From the IMG/VR virus record IMGVR_UViG_3300032516_000039, positions 1 through 51,190 of that record: DNA of 51,190 nucleotides. One strand, given 5' to 3'. This document shows, one piece after another, positions 21,961 to 31,591 of this stretch. Both the position numbers and the translations under genes were made by a program. The notes beneath the pieces are model-generated. The model ran no database searches. It worked only from the letters and a program-made list of their open reading frames with translations, and was not told the origin of the DNA. The DNA comes from a virus. Numbering within the stretch: the first letter of the stretch is position 1; the number at the start of each line of letters is the position of its first letter.

Positions 21961-22551
21961 ATGAAAGAAACGAGCAAATATAAAACGTACACGGAAACTG
22001 GGCTGGCCAAATGTTCGATACATGGCGAACACAATGAATGGTCGAAACAGAATGGCCATCAAATACGGAAAGGAAGAGAATATAAGTGGAATGGTTTGGA
22101 GTGTTTAAAATGTAGCCGAGAAAGACAAAAAGCATGGAGAGAAGAACATCCCAATTATCAAGACAGATATAGATTTACATGGCGGGGGACAATATCACGC
22201 GCGTTAGCATATGCTCAACGAAGAGCAAAAGATAAAAAACTTCCTTTCGAGATAAATTCCGAATGGATGATAAATATGTTAAATAAACAAAACAGTAGAT
22301 GTTTCTATTCTGGAATAGAATTTGAATGGGAAAAATCAATCAATGGAAAGCCAAGATATAAACTTGTTTCCATAGATCAACGGGTTGCGGGTAAGGGATA
22401 TACTAAAGATAACAGTGTTCTTGTGTGTTGGGGTATAAATTTAATGAAACATGAAATACCATTAGATCAATTTATTGAATTTTGCAAAAGTGTTTCTTCT
22501 ACGCAAAAAGAGAATATAATGATTAAATTAGCAATGGAGGTAGGGGCATGA
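21961..22551 (+). CDS. Zinc-finger HNH-type endonuclease
   Basis: 196 residues. The N-terminal zinc segment has CSIHGEH then CLKCSRERQKAWREEHPN; the C-terminal part carries RCFYSGIEF and VSIDQRVAGKGYTKDN, a variant of the phage HNH pattern C-Y-S/T-G, S-L-D-R-I-D. Free-standing mobile endonuclease, inserted between two virion genes. The usual catalytic His-Asp pair is not obvious, so it could be inactive or divergent. AT-rich compared with its neighbours. Confidence 0.7.
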   Translation: MKETSKYKTYTETGLAKCSIHGEHNEWSKQNGHQIRKGREYKWNGLECLKCSRERQKAWREEHPNYQDRYRFTWRGTISRALAYAQRRAKDKKLPFEINSEWMINMLNKQNSRCFYSGIEFEWEKSINGKPRYKLVSIDQRVAGKGYTKDNSVLVCWGINLMKHEIPLDQFIEFCKSVSSTQKENIMIKLAMEVGA

Positions 22552-23267
22552 CAGCAAAAGGAAAAGCACTTGTGAGTTGTCCTTCATACGCAGGCAAGCA
22601 GTATTGCCTCGATGCTTGGATCGATGCGTACAACGCGCTGACATATCCAGACAAACATGCTTATCAGGTGGATAACACCAGAGTATCTATGGCATATTTC
22701 GAATTATTAAGAAGTAAAGGAATTGATTGTTCCCATCTTCAGCCTTGGCCCGATTGGGACAGGAGTTTTTTTAAATGCTGGGAATTGATTTTGAAACGGG
22801 CACAAGATTTAGACTGTTACTGGGTTTACTCAGTAGAAGCGGACAACATCCCGGCTCCGGAGTCTTTGGAAATTATGATTGATATGGCCCTGTACGGAAA
22901 CTGCCACTTAGTCACACACGCCTATCCGATACACGCGAGCGCGGCGAAGGCAAGCGGTATACCAGAGAACTCTTGGTACTACCACGAACTCGGGTGTATG
23001 CTGATGACACGATCTTTACTCGAAAGGGCGATAAATGAGTTTGAAGAGTTTGGAAATATAGTATCCGCAATTTATAGTTTGAATGAACGCTATATGGGCG
23101 GATATATTAAACTCACGAATCGTTTCAAGGTTGGTCATCTTGACGGATACGAAATGAGTTTTCAAAATTTAGGGCCGTCAGAAATACCTGGGCTGATTTG
23201 TCCGACTCCGGAAATGCCCGCTGATTACGGCACACAATTACCGCCATGTTTGAAAGGAGCTGAATAG
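22548..23267 (+). CDS. Glycosyltransferase-like protein (GT-A type)
   Basis: 239 residues. The N-terminal strand (KALVSCPSYAG) and the central YWVYSVEADNIPAPESLEIMI (about residues 101-121), with E-x-D before N-P-A-P, resemble GT-A glycosyltransferases that bind metal and nucleotide sugar. WYYHELGCMLMTRSLLERA resembles the acceptor-site region. It may glycosylate a virion or surface component in concert with the sugar cassette. It overlaps the HNH gene by 4 bp and the methyltransferase gene by 1 bp. Confidence 0.6.
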   Translation: MTAKGKALVSCPSYAGKQYCLDAWIDAYNALTYPDKHAYQVDNTRVSMAYFELLRSKGIDCSHLQPWPDWDRSFFKCWELILKRAQDLDCYWVYSVEADNIPAPESLEIMIDMALYGNCHLVTHAYPIHASAAKASGIPENSWYYHELGCMLMTRSLLERAINEFEEFGNIVSAIYSLNERYMGGYIKLTNRFKVGHLDGYEMSFQNLGPSEIPGLICPTPEMPADYGTQLPPCLKGAE

Positions 23268-23800
23268 TGGAAGAGAAGAAAAGAAAACCAAAGTCAAAAG
23301 AAAAGAAGAGAATCAAGGTTGACGGAATCGTCAAACTCGATATTGGCGGCGGGACTTACAAGCGCGATGAAGATTATACATCCGTGGATATTCAGGGCGG
23401 GGACGTTACCGCTGAAATGTGGGACTTGCCCTATGATGATGATGTGATTGAATTTATCTGGTCATCGCATACTTTAGAACATGTTGGTATTTACAAGGTA
23501 TCTCAGACTTTAAAAGAATGGTACCGGGTTTTGAAGTTCGGCGGCAAGGCGATTATATCGGTTCCGAACTTTGATTATGTGGCGAAATATTGGCTGACCG
23601 GCCCCGACAGAGCGTGGGCGGAGGCTATGGTTTTCGGGCATCAAGCCCACGACGGAGAATATCACAAATGTGCATTTACCGCGGCATCTTTAAGGGCAGA
23701 CCTCGAAGCGGCGGGATTCAAAGTTGAACGAATAGAAATGAGATGGTCACACACACAAGAGATTTTACAGGCAGTGTGTAAAAAAGAGAAAAAGGCATAA
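23267..23800 (+). CDS. SAM-dependent methyltransferase (type 11)
   Basis: GTG start after AAAGGAG. 177 residues. KLDIGGGTYKRD is the SAM-binding glycine loop, SVDIQ the ribose-binding acid, WSSHTLEHV and EWYRVLKFGGKAIISVPNF the conserved class I motifs. The basic N-terminal 20 residues are an extension (KKRKPKSKEKK). It possibly methylates a sugar or small molecule; it follows the glycosyltransferase-like gene without gap. Confidence 0.85.
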   Translation: MEEKKRKPKSKEKKRIKVDGIVKLDIGGGTYKRDEDYTSVDIQGGDVTAEMWDLPYDDDVIEFIWSSHTLEHVGIYKVSQTLKEWYRVLKFGGKAIISVPNFDYVAKYWLTGPDRAWAEAMVFGHQAHDGEYHKCAFTAASLRADLEAAGFKVERIEMRWSHTQEILQAVCKKEKKA

Positions 23801-26305
23801 ATGGACGGCAAGAAAAATTCAGTAATGTACGATGATTTTGTAGTCATCAATGCGGCAGGCGCGAGAGTTGCCGGGCTTGTCAATGGCGATTTTACGAGAT
23901 CATTATACAATCCTTCGAACGCGGAAGTGTCCGGTGCTATTACTGTCACGATAACAGAGCTTGGCGGCGGGTCTTATCGTGCAAGATATACGCCGAACGC
24001 TTCGGGCCTTTGGAAGTTGGACATATTTCAAGCAACGCATTTTCCGGAAGGGAAAACGGCCAATCATCAAATATACGATGCGAACATTGACACAGTAGGC
24101 GCGAAGTTGCCTACAAATTACATAATGGGTAGTCCTGATGCTGCGGATAAGTTGATTGTGACTGGAACACCGATAGTTCCATATTCAGTAGACCTTGCGG
24201 CTACATCTGCGGTATATTTTGGGATAATGTTATCTACTAATAGAGGGGCAGTTCCGACAACAGCAGAAATAACACCCGGCACATTTTATATTCACCGGAA
24301 AGCAAAAGGGGCGACAAGCTGGACGACAATGCGAAATGGCGTTGCTTTAGAAGAAGTTACGGGGTATGTGAGATATGGCGAGATTTTTAGTGCCGCTAGT
24401 GGATATGCGGAAGGAGATAGTTTGAGAATAGGTTTTGCAGGAGTATCTGTTGTTATAAATGGAGTCACTTATGAAGTATGTACTGCAACCCCAGGTGCGT
24501 ATTATCATACCCATATTCGGGAAACCGGCGTAAAAGAAATGTATGCGAAGTTACCTACAAATTATATTATGGGATCAAGCGATGTTGATAATCACGATAC
24601 AGATATAGACTCGATCCTTTCGGCAGTTGAGGGAATTGGAACTGCGGGCGGGGCGGCCATAAATGTCGATACTGCTGTTGACAATTATGCCAGTGGTCAA
24701 GGGGCTGTTTGCGCTGTCGTTCAAGCGACCGGAGTCTGCACTCCAGTGGTTAATCCTGTTTGGGTTATAAACGCACTGGCGGGAAAACGTATTTTATTGA
24801 ATGCTGTCTGGTATACGATATCAAGCAATACGGAAACAACTTGTACTATAACTGGCGCGCCCGCAAATGGAAATTATACATGGAGAGTTGAAGGTATCTC
24901 AGGGGTTACAATAGATACACCTAAGATAGGAACACAGACGGGAACGTATATAAATACGAGCAATGTTAACGGCGTCTATCATGTGATGACTCACGAAAGT
25001 CAAGTTGTAGATATAGTTTATGAATTTTTGACTGGTGGTGGTACTTCTCCTGTTTCATGTGTTTGGACTGGAATATTAAACCCCATAAATGACACTGCCT
25101 CTGTTTATGCCTGGAATCATGTAGGTGGCACTTGGGAGATGATCGGATCTATAGCAGGGCAGACATCGACGACTTCGAATATTGTGAAAAATATGACATT
25201 ATTTGCAAGACATCGCGGGACTTCATCGGCGGAACTTGGGAAGGTATATATTCGCATAACTTCATCAGCGGCTTATAATCATATTTTAAGAACAGATCAG
25301 ATAGTAGTATCTTACGCGGTTACATCGAGAACAGTAGGCTATGCAGACGGGGCAGTATGGGTCAAGGCAACGGGAACGGCAGGCACAGAGCTTTATGTCA
25401 ATGGCACGGCTGACAATCCCTGCCCCTGGGCGAACGCGCTGACGATTGCGGCGGCTCTTGGTATATCAAGATTCAGGATTAAAAACGGTGAACTTGTAAC
25501 ATTGACGGCTGGATTGACTAACTGTACGCTTATTGGTAATTTGTGGGCTTTGAATTTAGCGGGGCAGGTTGTAGACGATTGCTATTTTGATAACGCTTCC
25601 GTATATGGTTCTTGTACATCAAGCCCGACAAAAACGCCATTTTTCAGAAATTGCAAAATTGCGGATATCGGAGCGGTCAGTACAAACGGGGCATATTTTG
25701 TTGGTTGTATGCTTGTCGGAAATATAACACTTTCGGAAGTCGGAAATTACACCTTTGAAAATTGCATAGACGGAACTCCGGGCGTTACTACCAATCCGGT
25801 AATTATCTTCACGGCTGGCGCGGTATATGCAGGCTTCAGAAATTGGTCAGGCGGAATACAGTTTAATACGATAACAACAGACAATATGATAGCGATTGAA
25901 GGCAACGGGCGGATTATATTACATACGGATTGTCATCATGGCGGGACTTTAATTATCCGCGGGCATTCCGGTCTAACGGATAACTCCGGCGGATTTGTCG
26001 CAGGCGGTGGGTCTTTAACTCAGACTGAAAGGTTCGATACCGTCACCCAAGATTTAATGCATGGACATCTCGATACAATTGTTACAAAACTACCGACAAA
26101 TTATATTATGGGATCGAGTGTTGCTACAGATAAAGATGATGAAATAGATTATCTTTACAATATTGAAGGTGGCAAGTGGAAAATTGAAGCCAATCAGATG
26201 ATATTCTATAAGTCCGACAATTTGACGGAAGTAGCGCGGTTTAATCTCAAAGACTCAACCGGTAATCCAGCGATGAGCAACGTATACGAGAGGTCCCGCG
26301 TATGA
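23801..26305 (+). CDS. Large tail/receptor-binding structural protein with repeated KLPTNYIMGS motif
   Basis: 834 residues. The N-terminal domain resembles carboxypeptidase-like or Ig-like modules (VVINAAGARVAGLVNGDF). The motif KLPTNYIMGS occurs three times (about residues 104, 252 and 765), a hinge often seen in phage structural proteins. Residues about 530-740 look like a beta-helix (short G/N turns, repeated C-x-F), as in tailspikes. The C-terminus ends with an ARFNLKDSTGNP segment typical of phage tail proteins. Probable host-binding or baseplate periphery protein. Confidence 0.7.
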   Translation: MDGKKNSVMYDDFVVINAAGARVAGLVNGDFTRSLYNPSNAEVSGAITVTITELGGGSYRARYTPNASGLWKLDIFQATHFPEGKTANHQIYDANIDTVGAKLPTNYIMGSPDAADKLIVTGTPIVPYSVDLAATSAVYFGIMLSTNRGAVPTTAEITPGTFYIHRKAKGATSWTTMRNGVALEEVTGYVRYGEIFSAASGYAEGDSLRIGFAGVSVVINGVTYEVCTATPGAYYHTHIRETGVKEMYAKLPTNYIMGSSDVDNHDTDIDSILSAVEGIGTAGGAAINVDTAVDNYASGQGAVCAVVQATGVCTPVVNPVWVINALAGKRILLNAVWYTISSNTETTCTITGAPANGNYTWRVEGISGVTIDTPKIGTQTGTYINTSNVNGVYHVMTHESQVVDIVYEFLTGGGTSPVSCVWTGILNPINDTASVYAWNHVGGTWEMIGSIAGQTSTTSNIVKNMTLFARHRGTSSAELGKVYIRITSSAAYNHILRTDQIVVSYAVTSRTVGYADGAVWVKATGTAGTELYVNGTADNPCPWANALTIAAALGISRFRIKNGELVTLTAGLTNCTLIGNLWALNLAGQVVDDCYFDNASVYGSCTSSPTKTPFFRNCKIADIGAVSTNGAYFVGCMLVGNITLSEVGNYTFENCIDGTPGVTTNPVIIFTAGAVYAGFRNWSGGIQFNTITTDNMIAIEGNGRIILHTDCHHGGTLIIRGHSGLTDNSGGFVAGGGSLTQTERFDTVTQDLMHGHLDTIVTKLPTNYIMGSSVATDKDDEIDYLYNIEGGKWKIEANQMIFYKSDNLTEVARFNLKDSTGNPAMSNVYERSRV

Positions 26306-26478
26306 TAGTGACAAGGGGTTACGGTGCAGGCGGTTCAACAATTTTAGAATACAAAGGCGGGGCTATAGATGTTGGTATATTTGATATTGTAGATATGTCA
26401 ATTGCAGTAGGGGCTGATACTATAGCAGTGTCAGTTGATATAAGTATAACCGATGATGTTACGGTTACGGTGATATAA
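26302..26478 (+). CDS. Small glycine/valine-rich protein (58 aa)
   Basis: ATGA overlap with the previous stop and TAATG overlap with the next gene. Beta-rich composition (IAVGADTIAVSVDISITD) suggests a small structural fold, perhaps a tail-fibre accessory. No family recognised. Confidence 0.55.
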   Translation: MIVTRGYGAGGSTILEYKGGAIDVGIFDIVDMSIAVGADTIAVSVDISITDDVTVTVI

Positions 26479-26819
26479 TGGCAGAGATAAGAGTTAAAAA
26501 CGGAGAAGCGAAGACAATAACTTTCACAGTTACGCGGAGCGGCGCAGTATTAGATTTAACAACCGCCGTATTAGCTTTCGGCGTGAAAGCAAGTTATGAT
26601 GATACGGCCTTTTTAATTTCAAAAACTACTACAGACTTTACCCTGACTCAGGCTTCAGTTGGAATTATAAGCGTGAATTTATCGTCAACCAATTTAGCGA
26701 AATCTAACATACCACACGGCACTTATAAAGCTGAATTGTTTATTCAAGTGACGGCTCTGGTTGACATTGATATTTGCGAGACTATAGACTTTGTTGTTGA
26801 AGATTCTTTATACGGTTAA
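26478..26819 (+). CDS. BppU-N-terminal-like baseplate/fibre protein
   Basis: 113 residues. VKNGEAKTITFTVTRSGAVLDLTTAVLAFGVK split here and the later IPHGTYKAELFIQV fit the N-terminal domain of lactococcal BppU-like proteins, a beta-sandwich that joins fibres to the baseplate. Downstream of the large tail protein, it probably belongs to the same host-binding unit. Confidence 0.6.
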   Translation: MAEIRVKNGEAKTITFTVTRSGAVLDLTTAVLAFGVKASYDDTAFLISKTTTDFTLTQASVGIISVNLSSTNLAKSNIPHGTYKAELFIQVTALVDIDICETIDFVVEDSLYG

Positions 26820-26821
26820 TT

Positions 26822-28135
26822 ATGAACGTTAAAAATTATTTAAAATCGATTTTTAAAAGAGAGCGAAAGGAAAGCCGTTCGCAGGCCGCGCTTGCCGTTG
26901 GTTATGGCGGTGGGGTCTGGCCTACACGCAACTATGCGACTTTCGCGAAAGAAAGCTATATGCTTAACGCTATTGCTTTCAGATGTATCGATTTAATTTC
27001 AAAGAGTGCCGGTTCGGTTACGTGGAAATTATTTGAACAGGTCGGAGATGAGAATACAGAAGTTTTTAACCATCCTATAAATAAACTTTTGAAAAGACCT
27101 AATCCGCGTATGGCTTGGAATTATTTACAGTATGAAATTATGTCGTATTTGATTATGTCCGGTAATTCGTACATCGAAAAGATATCACCGATGACAGGCA
27201 TGAATAAAAACATCCCGCTTGAATTGTGGCCCTTACGTCCGGACAGAATGACAATCAAAGTTGATGATAAGACCGGAGATATAAACAAATATGTTTATAC
27301 GGTGAACGGGCAAGAGATCATTTACGATGTCGATATAATCACGGGCCAATCAGATATTTTGCATTTAAAGTTTTTCAATCCGCTTGATGATTTTTACGGC
27401 ATGGCATTAACGGAGCCAGCGGCGCGGGAAATCGACACATCAAACAGCGCGATAGAATGGAATAAAGATTTACTTGATAATCAGGCCCGGCCCGGACTGT
27501 TAATGATGTTTGAAAAGAATTTGACGGATCAGCAATATCTGAGATTAAAAAAAGATATTGAAGATCAGAGGACTGGCGCAAAGAACGCCGGGAAGTCCAT
27601 GATACTTGAAAATGCGCGGGACGTTCGGCCTTATGGATTTTCACCGACTGAGATGGACTGGATCAATTCTAACCTTGAACTGTCAAGGCGTATATGTCTG
27701 GTATACGGAGTACCTGCCCAGATGATTGGCATACCGGATACAAGCACATACGCTAATTATTCCGAAGCCCGGACTTCATTCTGGGAGGATACTATAATCT
27801 TTTATCTGTCACTTCTGAAGAGTGAATATAACGCATGGATATTTCCCGATGAAAGCTTATTCCTCGATTACATTTTAGATGACGTTCCGGCTATGCAGTA
27901 CAAGCAAGAACTCAAATGGAAACGCGCACAAGCAAGCACGTTCCTCACCGAAAATGAAAAGCGTCAGATGTGCGGATTTGATGAGGTTGACGGTGGCGAT
28001 GTTATCCTGGTATCAGCAACAATGATCCCGCTTGGCAGTGAGCCGGAAACAGAGACAGAGATTGAAGACGCTGACAAAGTTGCGAAGGATAAATTGAAAC
28101 AGATCGGGCTTGGCGATATTGAGGGCGCGGTATGA
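26822..28135 (+). CDS. Portal protein (HK97 family)
   Basis: 437 residues. SYMLNAIAFRCIDLISKSAGSV (about 41-62, split) and NPRMAWNYLQYEIMSYLIMSGN match the start of HK97-type portals; the middle has ELWPLRPDRM, and the C-terminal domain GVPAQMIGIPDTSTYANYSEA is the hallmark leading to the crown. Twelve copies form the vertex channel and dock the terminase. Length normal (390-440). Confidence 0.92.
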   Translation: MNVKNYLKSIFKRERKESRSQAALAVGYGGGVWPTRNYATFAKESYMLNAIAFRCIDLISKSAGSVTWKLFEQVGDENTEVFNHPINKLLKRPNPRMAWNYLQYEIMSYLIMSGNSYIEKISPMTGMNKNIPLELWPLRPDRMTIKVDDKTGDINKYVYTVNGQEIIYDVDIITGQSDILHLKFFNPLDDFYGMALTEPAAREIDTSNSAIEWNKDLLDNQARPGLLMMFEKNLTDQQYLRLKKDIEDQRTGAKNAGKSMILENARDVRPYGFSPTEMDWINSNLELSRRICLVYGVPAQMIGIPDTSTYANYSEARTSFWEDTIIFYLSLLKSEYNAWIFPDESLFLDYILDDVPAMQYKQELKWKRAQASTFLTENEKRQMCGFDEVDGGDVILVSATMIPLGSEPETETEIEDADKVAKDKLKQIGLGDIEGAV

Positions 28136-28908
28136 TTAACATAACCGGAAAAAAGCGCAAGATGAGAATAGCGATTGAGAACAACAGGCTTATGATGTCT
28201 TTTGAGCGGGCCTTTGCAAACGACCTCTCGAAGATAATCGATATGCAATATGAGAGCGCGGCGAAAAGATTAGACGATTTTAATCTGAGATTTGAAAGCG
28301 CGATAGAGTCTTATAATCCGGAACTGAAAACTATTTACCGGAATAATTTAAAAAGAATAATGAGTCACTTCGGATATCGCGCACTTGCGGCGATAGGATA
28401 CAAAGAACATAAAAGCCCGATGAGCGACTTTCTGGTTTATATGGATAATTATATAGCTCAATATGTCGCATTGAAAGTTGTCGCCGTGTCAAAGACAACG
28501 ATAAATGTAATCAACCATATAATCAGAATCGGTAACGATGCCGGATGGACAAACGCAGAAATGGCAAAGAAGATCAGAGACGTTAAAGAAATATCAAAGA
28601 TCACACGCGCGCGGACTATTGCAAGGACAGAGACTCATTCGGCGGCAATGAACGCCTTTCAAGGCTCGATGGAAATCAGCGGTATGATAAGAGAGAAAGA
28701 ATGGATAAGCGTCAACGATTCACGGACGAGGACATCACCTTTCAATCATGCAGGGATAACCGAACGTGTAGGAATAAATGAAATGTTTCACGAGACTGGC
28801 GAAGCACTCAGATATCCGGGCGACATGCAGAACGGAAGCGCGGCTAACGTGATCAATTGTAGATGCAATCAACTATTTTTTACAGATAGAACTATAAACG
28901 CGGCGTAA
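28132..28908 (+). CDS. Mu F-like minor head / morphogenesis protein
   Basis: 258 residues. The first half is helical; ARTIARTETHSAAMNAFQ (about 161-178) and WISVNDSRTRTSPFNHAGI, GEALRYPGD, ANVINCRCNQLFF match the phage Mu gpF domain (minor head protein). It assists head assembly or genome ejection in HK97-like and Mu-like phages. 4-bp overlap with the portal gene. Confidence 0.88.
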   Translation: MINITGKKRKMRIAIENNRLMMSFERAFANDLSKIIDMQYESAAKRLDDFNLRFESAIESYNPELKTIYRNNLKRIMSHFGYRALAAIGYKEHKSPMSDFLVYMDNYIAQYVALKVVAVSKTTINVINHIIRIGNDAGWTNAEMAKKIRDVKEISKITRARTIARTETHSAAMNAFQGSMEISGMIREKEWISVNDSRTRTSPFNHAGITERVGINEMFHETGEALRYPGDMQNGSAANVINCRCNQLFFTDRTINAA

Positions 28909-28923
28909 TGGAGGTTAAACATA

Positions 28924-29604
28924 ATGGATAAAATTTTAGATATGCCTTTTGAAATAAAGGCGGATGATTTAAAAGAAGACGGGACATTTTCAGGCATGGC
29001 GTCAACTTTCGGAGGTGAGCCGGATTCGCATAATGATATTATAATAAAGGGTGCATTTACAGAGACTTTAAAAACTAACGGATTTAAAGGGCGCGGAATT
29101 AAGATGCTCTGGCAACATGATTATCACGCGCCGATTGGAAAATGGATGACTATAGAAGAAAACAATAAAGGGCTTGCAGTAGTTGGGAAATTGACACGTG
29201 GCGTCAAGCAAGCAGATGAAGCGTATTTTTTAATGAAGGACGGTGCGCTCGATGGGTTATCAATCGGCTTCGGAATTGATGAAGACGGATATGATATAGA
29301 CAACAAAACAAAATGCAGACGGTTACGGAAGATAGACCTCTGGGAAATTTCTCCGGTAACGTTTGGAAGTAATGCAAACGCGCGCATTACGAACGTCAAG
29401 AGCGCGGTTAAAGATGCGAAAACTATAAGGGAACTGGAAGCGGCTTTGAGGGATTCAGGGTTGAGCGTGAAAGATTCTCTATACGTTATAAGTTTACTTA
29501 AAAAAGAAAGTCTGGGACAGGCTTTTAAAGATCCGATTTTGGAAGCATTGAAAAAAGTAAATGCTGAAATGACGGTTTATAAATTTTTTAATATGGAGGC
29601 TTAA
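28924..29604 (+). CDS. Prohead protease (HK97 family, peptidase S78)
   Basis: 226 residues. Catalytic residues visible: His65 in MLWQHDY, Ser113 in GLSIGF. TFSGMASTFG near the start and WEISPVTFGSN in the middle are family landmarks. It matures the capsid by cutting scaffold and capsid N-termini. The C-terminal 60 residues (DAKTIRELEAALRDSGLS) are a helical extension that could work as scaffold. Confidence 0.93.
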   Translation: MDKILDMPFEIKADDLKEDGTFSGMASTFGGEPDSHNDIIIKGAFTETLKTNGFKGRGIKMLWQHDYHAPIGKWMTIEENNKGLAVVGKLTRGVKQADEAYFLMKDGALDGLSIGFGIDEDGYDIDNKTKCRRLRKIDLWEISPVTFGSNANARITNVKSAVKDAKTIRELEAALRDSGLSVKDSLYVISLLKKESLGQAFKDPILEALKKVNAEMTVYKFFNMEA

Positions 29605-29605
29605 A

Positions 29606-31009
29606 ATGGCAGACGGTATTGTATATGTAGATGAAGCTACAACTAAGGCCATACAAGCGGAAATTGGAAAACTCGGAAACGATTCAAAGGCTATTTATGA
29701 AGGGCTGAGAAAAAATGTTGAAGAGTTTCGGTCAACGCTGGAAGGCAAAAACAAAGAAGACGTTCTTTTAAAAGAGAAAGTCGATAAGTTGGTGACGGAC
29801 GTTTCGTTAAGGCAGGAAGCCCTTGACAAGAAATTCGACGAAGCCAACAAGAAAGCGAACGAGAGACTTGACGCGGCGGAAGTTGCTTTTAAACGCAGTC
29901 CGAGAAGTAATTCACCGGACAACGAGAAAGCGATTAAAGACGCTATTGATTTTCAGATTTCTTGTGCTATAAACAAGAGCAAGAAAGAATACGGATTGCA
30001 GATTGAAGACATGGAAAGGATTAACGCCAATCCGGATGTTGAAAAATTCCAGAATTATCAAAAAGTTTTCAATAAGTTTTTACGCAGGACGGGCGGGAGC
30101 AAAGACGCAGTTCTGGAGCCTGACGAATCAAAGACTCTTTCAGTCGGTGTTGACCCTGACGGCGGTTACACGGTAACTCCTCAGATGGCATCAACGATAA
30201 TTACAACCATCAGAGAAAGCGATCCGATAAGACAGCTCGCCTCGGTGGAAAGTATATCAACGGATTCAATCGAATGGCTTGTAGATGTTGACCAGATGGG
30301 CGCGGGATGGGAGACAGAGACCGGCGCGGGCGCAGTTACTACAACCGCAGATTTTAGAAAGAAAATGATTTTTGCGCATACGATGTATGCAAAAGTTCGT
30401 GCAACCCAGAAACTTCTCGAAGATAGTTCTCTGAATATTGAAAATTGGATTGCAAACAAAACAGGTGACAGGTTCGGAAGGCTGGAAGGCGCGGCGTTCG
30501 TAACTGGTACAGGTGTGGGACAGCCGAGAGGTTTTCTAACTTATGCTAACGGCACGGCGTGGGGTCAGGTTGAACAGGTTGTCATGGGTGCGGCGGCCGC
30601 TTTGACTGCTGATGGTTTTATTGATGTTAAATATCATCTTCTTGAAGCTTATATCGAGAGAGCGAATGCGTGGCTTATGTGTAGATCGACACTGGCGGCG
30701 GCCATGAAACTTAAAGATGGGTCTGGAGAGTATATTTGGAAACCGAGCTTAATAGCACTCGATCCAGCAAGTTCAATTCTTGGCATACCTGTTAAGATGT
30801 CAGCCACTATGCCGGTAATTGCGGCAAACGCTCTGTCCGTAGCTCTGGCAGACTGGAAAGCGGCTTATACAATAGTTGATAGGCTGGGGATTACAGTACA
30901 GCGCGATCCGTACACTCAAAAACCTTTCGTAGAATTTTACACGCGAAAGAGAGTTGGCGGAGATATCATAAACTATGATGCCATAAAGATTGGCATAATA
31001 TCAGTATAA
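29606..31009 (+). CDS. Major capsid protein (HK97 fold)
   Basis: 467 residues. The first 110 form a long coiled-coil (delta) domain probably removed by the protease; the start of the fold proper is SVGVDPDGGYTVTPQMAS (about 190-207), followed by MGAGWETETGAG, VRATQKLLEDSSLNIENW, GTGVGQPRGFL (about 300) and a C-terminal IPVKMSATMP and FYTRKRVGGDII. These are typical HK97-like capsid landmarks. Ribosome site GGAGG inside the end of the protease gene. Confidence 0.95.
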   Translation: MADGIVYVDEATTKAIQAEIGKLGNDSKAIYEGLRKNVEEFRSTLEGKNKEDVLLKEKVDKLVTDVSLRQEALDKKFDEANKKANERLDAAEVAFKRSPRSNSPDNEKAIKDAIDFQISCAINKSKKEYGLQIEDMERINANPDVEKFQNYQKVFNKFLRRTGGSKDAVLEPDESKTLSVGVDPDGGYTVTPQMASTIITTIRESDPIRQLASVESISTDSIEWLVDVDQMGAGWETETGAGAVTTTADFRKKMIFAHTMYAKVRATQKLLEDSSLNIENWIANKTGDRFGRLEGAAFVTGTGVGQPRGFLTYANGTAWGQVEQVVMGAAAALTADGFIDVKYHLLEAYIERANAWLMCRSTLAAAMKLKDGSGEYIWKPSLIALDPASSILGIPVKMSATMPVIAANALSVALADWKAAYTIVDRLGITVQRDPYTQKPFVEFYTRKRVGGDIINYDAIKIGIISV

Positions 31010-31022
31010 AGGGAGGGATAAC

Positions 31023-31529
31023 ATGATAAGAGATTTATATTCTAATTTAGCTTTTTATAACGCGTTTATTCCCGGGCCTTCCGCAGTAGCGGCGGGCGCG
31101 ACTGAAGGGAATACGATTGATATGCGAGGATTCAATGCGGCGGCTATGGCTATCGCGCTGACCAGCTTCTGTTCAGGCGGTGCAAACGGTGCGGGCGATT
31201 ATATTATATTCTGCCTACAGCATGGCACGGCGAGCGCGGCGGGCGTTGACCAGTGGTCACTCGTTCCGGAATCACAGCTCATACATAGTGTTATGGGTGG
31301 ATACGATTCAACAGCGGAAACCGGATTGATTATGTCGATCACTTCGGCTACGGAAATTACCGGATCAACTCAGGCATCGATAGTTCTTAGGGTCGGTTAC
31401 AAGGGAGACGGAACTCACAGATATTTGAGATTGCATTATTCAAATGTCGGCAACGCTTCGGGATGTTATGTAGGGGCTATTTGTGTTCTTGGCCTTCCTG
31501 CGGATTGGCCGATAAACAGCCCTGTATAA
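31023..31529 (+). CDS. Probable head decoration-type protein (168 aa)
   Basis: Strong GGGAGGG ribosome site directly after the capsid gene. Beta-rich, alanine/glycine-rich product (FNAAAMAIALTSFCSGG; YLRLHYSNVGNASG). Similar-sized proteins behind capsid genes in HK97-like phages decorate the head. No specific family identified. Ends before a probable attenuator. Confidence 0.6.
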   Translation: MIRDLYSNLAFYNAFIPGPSAVAAGATEGNTIDMRGFNAAAMAIALTSFCSGGANGAGDYIIFCLQHGTASAAGVDQWSLVPESQLIHSVMGGYDSTAETGLIMSITSATEITGSTQASIVLRVGYKGDGTHRYLRLHYSNVGNASGCYVGAICVLGLPADWPINSPV

Positions 31530-31542
31530 GGGATGAAATAAA

Positions 31543-31571
31543 AGAGGGGTGGATATACTGCCCCTCTAATT
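31543..31571 (+). terminator. Hairpin attenuator/terminator after capsid genes
   Basis: AGAGGGG (31543-31549) pairs with CCCCTCT (31561-31567) around an 11-nt loop, followed by AATTTTC. Weak tail suggests partial termination, raising capsid transcript amounts relative to genes beyond it. Confidence 0.6.
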
Positions 31572-31591
31572 TTCAAGAGGAGTTTTAAAAA

